A DNA stretch of 64,000 bases from Streptomyces diastatochromogenes (GTDB lineage: Bacteria > Actinomycetota > Actinomycetes > Streptomycetales > Streptomycetaceae), in assembly GCF_002242805.1 (NCBI RefSeq), contig NZ_MCGQ01000023.1:186421-250420 (forward strand), in the 5' to 3' direction. The notes below the pieces were generated by a model. That model did no database searches. It saw only the letters and a program-made list of their open reading frames with translations, and was not told the origin of the DNA. Each line of letters starts with the position of its first letter. Position 1 is the first letter of the stretch. The position numbers were made by a program, and so were the translations under genes. Below, piece after piece: positions 57,828 through 64,000 of the stretch.

Positions 57828-58249
57828 CCCACCTGCTCACGCTCACCTCGCAGTTGCGCCTGGTCGGTCTGGCCCTCGTCGGCATGGGGCTGCTGCATGT
57901 GGTCCTGCCGCGCGTCCTGGACTGGCCGGGCGACCTCGGCGGCAGCAGCCTGCTCACCCGTCAGGTCTCCTACGCGCACCTGTTCTTCATCGGCCTCACC
58001 TGCGTGCTGCTCGGCGCGCTGCCGCTGGCGTTCGCCGGTGAACTGCTCAGCGGCGCGCCGCTGCCGACGGCCCTGCTGTGCGGACAGACGCTGTTCTGGG
58101 GGCTGCGCTGGGCCATGGAGTTCGCCTACTTCTCACCGCGGCTGTGGCGGGGGCACCGGCTGCGGACGGCGGGCCACATCGGGCTCTCCGTGCTGTGGAC
58201 GTGGGTGACCGCGGTGTTCGTGCTGGCGACAGTGCGAGTGGTGGGCTGA
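57824..58249 (+). CDS. Small four-helix membrane protein
   Basis: 141 aa: LVGLALVGMGLLHVVLPRVL, YAHLFFIGLTCVLLGALPLAFAG, ALLCGQTLFWGLRWAMEFAYF and HIGLSVLWTWVTAVFVLATVRVV are four hydrophobic spans. No family is recognised with confidence. Last gene of the five-gene overlapping operon; a convergent TetR gene ends 13 bp away. Confidence 0.75.
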   Translation: MTHLLTLTSQLRLVGLALVGMGLLHVVLPRVLDWPGDLGGSSLLTRQVSYAHLFFIGLTCVLLGALPLAFAGELLSGAPLPTALLCGQTLFWGLRWAMEFAYFSPRLWRGHRLRTAGHIGLSVLWTWVTAVFVLATVRVVG

Positions 58250-58262
58250 CGGGGGTTGCGGA

Positions 58263-59087
58263 TCAGGCGGGGTCCGGAGCCCGGCCGGCGTCCTGGCCCG
58301 CGTCCGGATCCGCGCCTGCCGCCGGGTCCGGCAGGTAGCTGGCCAGGCCGCGCAGGATGATCTCCAGTCCGATGTCGAACCTCTCGTCGGAGGAGTCCGA
58401 CACCATCAGCCCAGCCAGGGCGCGCAGGTGGGGAAAGTCCGCTGCGGGCAGGGACGCGAAGTAGTTCTGCATCTCGTCGGCCATCTCGCGCCAGTCGGGG
58501 CGGGCCAGGGAGGAACCGTCACCGCCGGCCCGGCCGGCCCGGTCCTGCCACATGCCCTCCTCCAGGGCGAACCCGTCGATGTAGGTGGAGATGAGGTCGC
58601 CGGCCTCCGCCGCGATACGGTCGGGCAGCCCGGCGGTACGGAAGATCGCGAGCAACGCCTCGACGTGCGGCAGCAGTTCGGCGGTGAAGGGGACGTGGGC
58701 CATGGAGATCCTGGCCATGTCCCGGTGGGACAGCAGTCGCTGCCGCCCGGAGCGGGCGTAGTCCCGCACCTGCTCCTGCCACCGCTCCGGGTCGGGTTCG
58801 GGCATGGTGAAGCCGTCGAAGAGCCGTGTGTACATCAGCTCCAGGAGGTCGTCCTTGGAGCTGACGTGGGCGTAGAGGGCGGAGACCGTGACCCCCAGTT
58901 CGGCCGCCACCTGACGCATCGACAGCCCGTCCAGCCCCTGACGGTCCAGCACGGTGAAGGCGGCCTCGACGACCCGTTCGCGCGACAGCGGTGCGCGCGC
59001 GGGGGCGACACGGGGGCGAGCGGGGCGCTCGCGCTCCCAGGGGGAGGGCGGAGGGGTTGCGGAGGTGCCGGTGGCCGCGTCGCTCAT
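58263..59087 (-). CDS. TetR/AcrR regulator with TetR_C effector domain
   Basis: 274 aa from ATG; a GTG two codons earlier is possible. No ribosome site is seen, and TAGACT lies just upstream, so the transcript may be leaderless. HTH about residues 37-80: SRERVVEAAFTVLDRQGLDGLSMRQVAAEL, SALYAHVSSKDDLLELMY. The C-terminal domain resembles the tetracycline-repressor core (LLSHRDMARISMAHVPFTAELLPHVEALLAIF). Divergent from the MFS pump at 59328 with palindromic GAACA-N-TGTTC sites between them. Confidence 0.9.
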   Translation of the reverse strand: MSDAATGTSATPPPSPWERERPARPRVAPARAPLSRERVVEAAFTVLDRQGLDGLSMRQVAAELGVTVSALYAHVSSKDDLLELMYTRLFDGFTMPEPDPERWQEQVRDYARSGRQRLLSHRDMARISMAHVPFTAELLPHVEALLAIFRTAGLPDRIAAEAGDLISTYIDGFALEEGMWQDRAGRAGGDGSSLARPDWREMADEMQNYFASLPAADFPHLRALAGLMVSDSSDERFDIGLEIILRGLASYLPDPAAGADPDAGQDAGRAPDPA

Positions 59088-59109
59088 GAGCACAGTCTAG
59101 GCGCCGGGA

Positions 59110-59245
59110 GAACAGTGTTCACCTTCGACGAGCAGCGCTCGCCCATCCGAACGCGATATATCTTGTCCGTCGCCAAGGTTTGCGCTATATCTTAATGAAC
59201 ACCGTTCTTCGAGAGAGCACTGTTCTGCTAAGGTGAACAGTGTTC
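59110..59245. promoter_or_regulatory. Operator array GAACA-N-TGTTC between TetR and MFS
   Basis: GAACAGTGTTC at 59110-59120 and 59235-59245, GAACACCGTTC at 59197-59207, and a half-site CACTGTTC at 59218-59225. Between them GCGATATATCTT (about 59152) and GCGCTATATCTTA (about 59182) form a direct repeat 30 bp apart, possibly a second operator or the MFS promoter. Likely control by the TetR gene at 58263. Confidence 0.8.
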
Positions 59246-59327
59246 TCCGGTGCGTCAGCCCACATCCATCCGTCCCACCGCGCCTACGGATCGTCCCTGC
59301 GGCGCGGCCCTTTCACTAGGAGTTCCG

Positions 59328-61040
59328 ATGTCCACCACCGGTGTCGCGTCCACCGAGACGCCCACCGACTCGCCAGCGCCCTACCGGTGGCGCTGGGCTG
59401 CGCTCTTCGTGATCCTCGCGGCCGAGGTGATGGATCTCCTCGACGCCGTGGTCACGAACATCGCCGGCCCCTCCATGCGGGCCGACCTCGGCGGCGGCGC
59501 CTCCACTCTGCAGTGGCTCGCCGCCGCGTACACGCTCTCGATGGCCGTCGGGCTCGTCACCGGAGGAAGGCTCGGGGACATTCACGGGCGCCGCCGGATG
59601 TTCCTGGTGGGGGCCGCCGGCTTCACCCTAGGTTCACTGCTGTGCGCGGTGTCCGTGTCCCCCGAGATGCTGATCGCCGCACGCTCCGTACAGGGACTCT
59701 TCGGCGCGGTGATGCTGCCTCAGGGCCTCGGCATGATCAAGGAGATGTTCCCGCCGAAGGAGTCGCAGAAGGCCTTCGGCATGTTCGGCCCGGTCATGGG
59801 ACTGTCCGCGGTGTGCGGGCCGATCCTGGCGGGCTGGCTCGTGGACGCCGACTACTTCGGCACCGGCTGGCGGATGATCTTCCTGATCAACCTGCCGCTG
59901 GGCGCCGCGGCCTTCCTCGGCGCGCTGCGCTACCTGCCGAGGGGCCGGTCCGGCAGCAGGCCACGCCTGGACATACCCGGCATGCTGCTGGTCTCGCTGG
60001 CCGCGCTGCTCATCATCTTCCCGCTGGTGCAGGGCCGTGAGTACGACTGGCCCGTGTGGACGTTCGTCATGATGGGCGCCTCGGTGGTCGTCTTCGTCGC
60101 CTTCGCCGTGTACGAGTCGCGGCGCAGCAAGGCCGGCCTGGACCCGCTGGTCGTCCCCAGCCTCTTCCGCAAGCGCGGATTCAGCGGCGGCATGGCCCTC
60201 GGGCTGGTCTTCTTCTCGACCATGCAGGGCTTCATGCTGGTCTTCAACCTCTACACCCAGATCGGCCTCGGCTACTCACCGCTCAAGGCAGGGCTGGTGA
60301 TGGTGCCCTGGTCAGGCGGCATGATCGTCGGCTTCGGGATCGCTCAGGGTGTCGCACGGTTCGGACGGACGGTCCTGCAGGCGGGCGCGCTGGTCATGGC
60401 GCTCGGCGTGTTCGGTGTGTGGCTGACCCTCGACACGGTCGGCGGCGGCGTCGGCCCCTGGCAGCTCCTGCCGTCCCTGCTGGTCACCGGCATCGGCATG
60501 GGCCTGCTCATGGCGCCGTTCTTCGACATCGTGCTCGCCAGTGTCGAGCAGCACGAGACGGGCTCGGCGTCCGGCACGATGACCGCGATGCAGCAGCTCG
60601 GCGGCGCTTTCGGTGTGGCCATCCTCGGCACCGTGTTCTTCGGTCTGCTGGGCGGCGGGATCGCCACCGCCGTCGACCACCACTCGGACGGCCTGCGGGG
60701 GCAGTTGGCCGCCGCACACGTGGCGCCCGCCGCTCGGGAGCGCGTCGTGACGGACCTGCGTACGTGCGCCTCGGACCGCGCCGTCGCCAAGGACCCTGCC
60801 GCGACCCCGGCGTCCTGCGCACGTCTGGAGAAGGACACCCGGTCCGCCGTGACCTCTCCTCAGGCGGCCGCCCGGATACCCGCCGCGCTCGAGTCCACCG
60901 CGTCGTCGGCCTTCCGGAGCGGTTTCGGCTCCGTCATGAAGACGGTGCTGTGGATCGTCGACGGCATGCTCGCCCTGACCTTCCTGCTCGCGTTCCTCCT
61001 GCCGCGCCACGCGCGCCCCGAGGAGTCGGCGGGGCACTGA
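59328..61040 (+). CDS. MFS drug:proton antiporter, DHA2 (14-TM) type
   Basis: 570 aa from an ATG after AGGAG. DHA2 features: MDLLDAVVTNIAGPSMRADLG in TM1, LQWLAAAYTLSMAVGLVTGG, motif A GGRLGDIHGRRRMFL, GPVMGLSAVCGPILAGWLV in TM5. A periplasmic loop near the end (about 455-540) is unusually long and holds CxxxRxVAKDPAATPASC with two Cys that may form a disulfide. Probably exports an antibiotic or toxin that is also the inducer for the divergent TetR. Strong terminator follows. Confidence 0.92.
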   Translation: MSTTGVASTETPTDSPAPYRWRWAALFVILAAEVMDLLDAVVTNIAGPSMRADLGGGASTLQWLAAAYTLSMAVGLVTGGRLGDIHGRRRMFLVGAAGFTLGSLLCAVSVSPEMLIAARSVQGLFGAVMLPQGLGMIKEMFPPKESQKAFGMFGPVMGLSAVCGPILAGWLVDADYFGTGWRMIFLINLPLGAAAFLGALRYLPRGRSGSRPRLDIPGMLLVSLAALLIIFPLVQGREYDWPVWTFVMMGASVVVFVAFAVYESRRSKAGLDPLVVPSLFRKRGFSGGMALGLVFFSTMQGFMLVFNLYTQIGLGYSPLKAGLVMVPWSGGMIVGFGIAQGVARFGRTVLQAGALVMALGVFGVWLTLDTVGGGVGPWQLLPSLLVTGIGMGLLMAPFFDIVLASVEQHETGSASGTMTAMQQLGGAFGVAILGTVFFGLLGGGIATAVDHHSDGLRGQLAAAHVAPAARERVVTDLRTCASDRAVAKDPAATPASCARLEKDTRSAVTSPQAAARIPAALESTASSAFRSGFGSVMKTVLWIVDGMLALTFLLAFLLPRHARPEESAGH

Positions 61041-61066
61041 GCACCGGCCGCGCCGGCATCGCGAAC

Positions 61067-61110
61067 GGACGGCCGCCGGGCACCTCCTCAGGGGTGCCCG
61101 GCGGCCGTCC
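61067..61110 (+). terminator. 18-bp perfect stem terminator after the MFS gene
   Basis: 61067-61084 pairs perfectly with 61093-61110, with an 8-base loop, 26 bases after the stop codon. Confidence 0.88.
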
Positions 61111-61149
61111 CGTTTCCGGGGCTGTCAAGGCCGGCGAAGCCCGCCTTGC

Positions 61150-61169
61150 CCCTGACGTGCACGTCAGGG
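61150..61169. promoter_or_regulatory. 20-bp perfect palindrome
   Basis: CCCTGACGTG followed directly by its reverse complement, in the gap between the MFS terminator and the 3' end of the rhodanese fragment. It may be a terminator for the leftward fragment or an orphan protein-binding site. Confidence 0.55.
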
Positions 61170-61218
61170 ATCAGCGTGCGGCATCCGGTACGACCACACC
61201 GACCGCAGCCCCGGCACG

Positions 61219-61680
61219 TCAGCCGCCCAGCTCCAGCGGCAGCGCCGGATCCTTGGACCACTCCTCCAACGAGCCGTCGTAGACGGCGATGTCGTCCCGG
61301 CCGAGCACGGTGAGGGCCAGCGCCGCGGCCGCGGCCGAGATGCCGCCGCCGCAGTAGAGGACGACCGGCGAGCCGGCGGTGTCGAGGACCTCGCCGACCC
61401 GGGCGGCGAGGTCGGGGCCGGGCAGCACACGCCCGGCGGAGTCCAGCAGTTCACGGCCCGGAAGGCTGTGGCTGCCCGGGATGTGGCCGCGGCGGGTGTT
61501 GCGGGTGGGGACGCTGCCGTCGAGGCCGCCGGTCGGCAGGGCGCACACCAGGGTGCCGGGGCGATCGCCTCGGCTGATGGCGGCCACTTCCTCGATGCCC
61601 GCCCACAGTTCGGGCCGTGGTGTCGGAGTGACGGGCGGCGCGACACCGAGCCCGATCGGTCCGCGCCAGCTCTGCGCCAC
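61219..61680 (-). pseudogene. Rhodanese-type sulfurtransferase, 5'-truncated
   Basis: 153 codons from the first in-frame GTG encode only the C-terminal rhodanese domain: TRRGHIPGSHSLPGREL, then the active loop VVLYCGGGISAAAAALAL with nucleophile Cys, and YDGSLEEWSKDPALPLE. Two-domain sulfurtransferases of this kind are about 280-290 aa, and the first domain is absent; sequence upstream of 61690 does not encode it in any frame. No ribosome site. Probably a remnant of a larger gene cut by rearrangement, though the catalytic domain could still fold. Confidence 0.75.
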
Positions 61681-61731
61681 AGTGAACCGGGCCGCAGGTC
61701 AGGGGGCCACGACCAAAATTCGATGCCCCGC

Positions 61732-61746
61732 ATAGGCGGGGCCTAT
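61732..61746. promoter_or_regulatory. ATAGGC-GGG-GCCTAT inverted repeat
   Basis: A perfect 6-bp inverted repeat in the gap between the rhodanese fragment and the LysR stop. Its GCCTATC half matches the half-site of the LysR-type element at 62771-62789. Confidence 0.45.
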
Positions 61747-61790
61747 CGGTTCTGCTCCCGGGGCATCGGGCATCACAGAGCCAGGCCCCC

Positions 61791-62711
61791 CTACGAACGC
61801 CCTGGAATCTGCTCCAACGTGGCGGCTATGTCCGCCCGGCCCGCGATGTCGGCGAGCGCCTGGCCCATCACGGAGATCGGCTCACGACGCGGGATCAGCA
61901 GTCCGATGCGTTCCGTGCGGACCGGGTTCACCAAGGGGACCGCCTGCATGCCGACGGGCACGCCGAACACGTGCAGCCAGGCATGCGGTACGACGCTCGC
62001 CCACCGCCCCGTCCTGACGTGCGCGAACAAGGACGCGATGGAGTCGGTCTCCACCCGCGGCCGGGCAGGGGCGCCCACTTCCTCGAAGACGGCGTCCAGT
62101 ACCCGGCGCCCCTGCATCATCGGGTGCAGCAGGCACAGGGGCCGGGCGGCCGCCTCCGCCCAGGGCACCTCGGCCAACTGCCTGCCGTCGGCCGGCGCCT
62201 TGGTCAGCAGCACGTACCGCTCCCGGTAGAGGGCGATGAACCTGAGACGGCGGGCGACGGCGGGGCTGTAGTAGGTGACGGCCGCATCCAGCTCGTACGC
62301 CTGCAGCTTCTCGACGATGTCCGCGGCCTGGAGATCGGCCATCACCTGCACGGTGGCCAGCGGATTCTCCGTGCAGAACGGTTCGGTGAGCAGGGACACC
62401 GCGGTCGAGGCCGTCGGCACCGAGCCGATCCGCAGACGGCCGCTCAGCCCGCCCCGCAGCGCCCGTACCTCCTCCTTCATCGCATCCCGGTCGGCGAGGA
62501 TGCGCTGCGCCCACACCACGATCCGCTCACCCTCCGGCGTGAGCCCCTCGAACCTGCGGCCACGCCGCACCAGCGGCACGTCCAGTTCCTCCTCCAGCTT
62601 CCGGATGGCCTCGGAGAGCGCGGGCTGGGAGACGTAGCACTCCTGGGCCGCCCGGGCGAAGTGACGCACGCGCGCGAGAGCGACCAGGTACTCGAGTTGA
62701 CGAAGTAGCAC
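61791..62711 (-). CDS. LysR-family transcriptional regulator
   Basis: 306 aa from a GTG after GGAGGTAG. HTH about residues 1-60: LRQLEYLVALARVRHFARAAQECYVSQPALSEAIRKLEEELDVPL is the canonical LysR pattern. Effector domain about 90-300: GRLRIGSVPTASTAVSLLT, LDAAVTYYSPAVARRLRF, VRTGRWASVVPHAWLHV. Divergent from the YdeP-type oxidoreductase at 62890 with a TGATA-N9-TATCA element between them, so it likely activates that gene. Confidence 0.92.
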   Translation of the reverse strand: MLLRQLEYLVALARVRHFARAAQECYVSQPALSEAIRKLEEELDVPLVRRGRRFEGLTPEGERIVVWAQRILADRDAMKEEVRALRGGLSGRLRIGSVPTASTAVSLLTEPFCTENPLATVQVMADLQAADIVEKLQAYELDAAVTYYSPAVARRLRFIALYRERYVLLTKAPADGRQLAEVPWAEAAARPLCLLHPMMQGRRVLDAVFEEVGAPARPRVETDSIASLFAHVRTGRWASVVPHAWLHVFGVPVGMQAVPLVNPVRTERIGLLIPRREPISVMGQALADIAGRADIAATLEQIPGRS

Positions 62712-62770
62712 GCCACTGGTCTACCTCCTGCCGGCCCGGCCACCAACCAGGCACGTCGTCACGGGACCGC

Positions 62771-62789
62771 TGATAAGCGTCGCCTATCA
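62771..62789. promoter_or_regulatory. LysR-type binding site TGATA-N9-TATCA
   Basis: TGATAAGCGTCGCCTATCA matches its own reverse complement at 16 of 19 positions and contains the T-N11-A core of LysR sites. It lies 60 bp before the LysR start and 100 bp before the oxidoreductase start. TCACGTGA (62787-62794) abuts it. Confidence 0.68.
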
Positions 62790-62889
62790 CGTGATCGCAG
62801 ACGTGTCTTTGACCGTGATCACCCGACGGAGCAGAGTGCCGGAGGGCAGGGCCAGGCCTGCGGGGTGAACAAGAGGGCGGGGCGGTTCA

Positions 62890-64000
62890 ATGGTCGACAT
62901 CGAGGAACCGGGCGAGGAGAACCTGTCCGTCACGGCTCCCAAGACCTGGGCGACCGGAGCCCCGGCCGTGGCCCACGCCCTGCAGTACGCCCTGGGACAG
63001 ACATCGGTACGGCGTACGGCCCTGACGCTGCTGAACATCAACCAGGCGAAGGGCTTCGACTGCCCGGGCTGCGCCTGGCCGGAGCCCGGGCCGGGGCAGC
63101 GCCACCGCAACGAGTACTGCGAGAACGGCGCCAAGCACATCAGCGACGAGGCCACCTCGCGACGGGTCACCGCCGACTTCTTCGGGCAGCACTCGATCGA
63201 CGAACTCGGCCGCGCGTCGGACCACTGGCTCAACCAGCAGGGACGACTGACCGAGCCCATGGTCAAGCGCCCAGGTGCGGACCACTACGAGCCGATCGGC
63301 TGGGACGAGGCCCTCGGCCTGATCGCGGACGAGCTGCGCGCCCTGGACAGCCCCGACGAGGCCCTTTTCTACACCTCGGGCCGACTGGCCAACGAGCCGG
63401 CGTTCCTGCTGCAGCTCTTCGCGCGCGCCTTCGGCACCAACAACCTGCCGGACTGCTCCAACATGTGCCACGAGTCCAGCGGTTCGGCCCTGAACGAGAC
63501 CCTGGGGATCGGCAAGGGCAGCGTCAGCCTCGACGACATCTACGACGCCGACCTGATCTTCGTCGTAGGACAGAATCCCGGCACCAACCACCCCCGGATG
63601 CTCTCGGCCCTGGAGGAGACCAAGCGCCGGGGCGGCCGGGTCGTCGCCGTGAACCCGCTGCCCGAGGCCGGGCTGATGCGCTTCAAGCACCCGCAGAAGG
63701 CACGCGGCGTCATCGGGCGGGGCACGGCCATCGCGGACCAGTTCCTGCAGATCCGCCCCGGCGGCGACCTCGCCCTGTTCCAGGCGCTCAACCTGCTGCT
63801 GCTCCAGGCCGAGGACGAGCGGCCGGGGACCGTCCTGGACCATGGGTTCATCGCCTCGCACACCACCGGATTCGACGAGTTCGCCGAGCACGCCCGCAAG
63901 ACCGACTGGGCCGACGTCCTGGAGGCCACCGGGCTGAGCCGCGAGGAGATCGAAGAGGTCCACGCGCGCGTGCTCGACAGCCGCAGGATCATCGTGTGCT
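62890..64000 (+). CDS. FdhF/YdeP-family molybdopterin oxidoreductase (partial, 3' end outside window)
   Basis: The first 370 codons are present with no stop. An ATG after a G-rich GGGGCGG site opens MVDIEEPGEENLSV. The region NQAKGFDCPGCAWPEPGPGQ is characteristic of the YdeP branch of formate-dehydrogenase-like proteins, with CPGC near residue 59 in place of the full iron-sulfur cysteine set. It continues with FYTSGRLANEPAFLLQLFAR, NNLPDCSNMCHESSGSALNE (Cys at the usual Cys/Sec site) and IFVVGQNPGTNHPRML, binding a bis-MGD cofactor. Full length is expected near 750-770 aa. Controlled by the divergent LysR. Confidence 0.9.
   Translation, partial: MVDIEEPGEENLSVTAPKTWATGAPAVAHALQYALGQTSVRRTALTLLNINQAKGFDCPGCAWPEPGPGQRHRNEYCENGAKHISDEATSRRVTADFFGQHSIDELGRASDHWLNQQGRLTEPMVKRPGADHYEPIGWDEALGLIADELRALDSPDEALFYTSGRLANEPAFLLQLFARAFGTNNLPDCSNMCHESSGSALNETLGIGKGSVSLDDIYDADLIFVVGQNPGTNHPRMLSALEETKRRGGRVVAVNPLPEAGLMRFKHPQKARGVIGRGTAIADQFLQIRPGGDLALFQALNLLLLQAEDERPGTVLDHGFIASHTTGFDEFAEHARKTDWADVLEATGLSREEIEEVHARVLDSRRIIVC

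Overview
The window reads as chromosomal DNA of a Streptomyces-type actinomycete. Base composition is very GC-rich, GTG starts are frequent, and genes commonly overlap by 4 bases (ATGA or GTGA). TetR, MarR, IclR, XRE, LysR, GntR and HxlR regulators are dense, there is a SpoIIE-type phosphatase, and secreted hydrolases carry Streptomyces-style signal peptides. No rRNA, tRNA, CRISPR array or replication origin was seen. Content and layout fit an accessory chromosomal region rich in uptake, catabolism and secondary metabolism.

Layout. 0-4.3 kb: a GntR / cysteine hydrolase / NCS1 permease operon facing an orphan Tat-exported binding protein. 4.3-6.9 kb: a NarL-type two-component pair whose kinase and regulator genes are separated by an ORF made of 54-bp tandem repeats. 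6.9-12.7 kb: an NCS1 permease with a cysteine-rich tail, an AmiC-like sensor protein, MarR and XRE regulators, an FMN reductase and a CPT-like kinase. 12.8-14.9 kb: a secreted GH19 chitinase and an NPP1/NLP-like protein, with a DasR-type site in the promoter. 14.9-17.1 kb: a GlxA-type AraC regulator and a GAPDH. 17.1-27.5 kb: an aromatic meta-cleavage cluster (IclR and TetR control; hydroxylase, extradiol dioxygenase, C-C hydrolase, two hydratases, aldolase, acylating acetaldehyde dehydrogenase, ACMSD-like amidohydrolase, and a frameshifted EthD-like gene). 27.5-31.8 kb: two paralogous TetR genes around a DUF2993 protein and an MFS pump, with a MITE-like element inserted exactly at a stop codon.

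32.0-41.0 kb is the most striking region. A five-gene operon encodes a membrane protein with the carrier plus six-TM plus three left-handed-beta-helix layout of epsilon-poly-lysine synthetase but no adenylation domain. It continues with a separate NRPS (partial C-A-T-TE), a 2-oxoglutarate oxygenase, and SbnB/SbnA enzymes that make 2,3-diaminopropionate (Dap). Together these suggest a split Pls-type assembly line that loads Dap or a hydroxylated relative; 2-oxoglutarate released by SbnB could feed the oxygenase. A secreted protein-arginine deiminase follows, with a hairpin over its ribosome binding site.

43-64 kb: a frameshifted HEAT-like gene; a sugar-type ABC importer; a GAF/SpoIIE/ATPase regulator; an SRPBCC / F420-type oxidoreductase / HxlR operon; a tightly overlapping five-gene operon of membrane proteins, two methyltransferase-like proteins and a DUF2071 protein; a TetR/MFS pair with an operator array; a 5'-truncated rhodanese; and a LysR gene divergent from a YdeP-type molybdopterin oxidoreductase that runs off the window.
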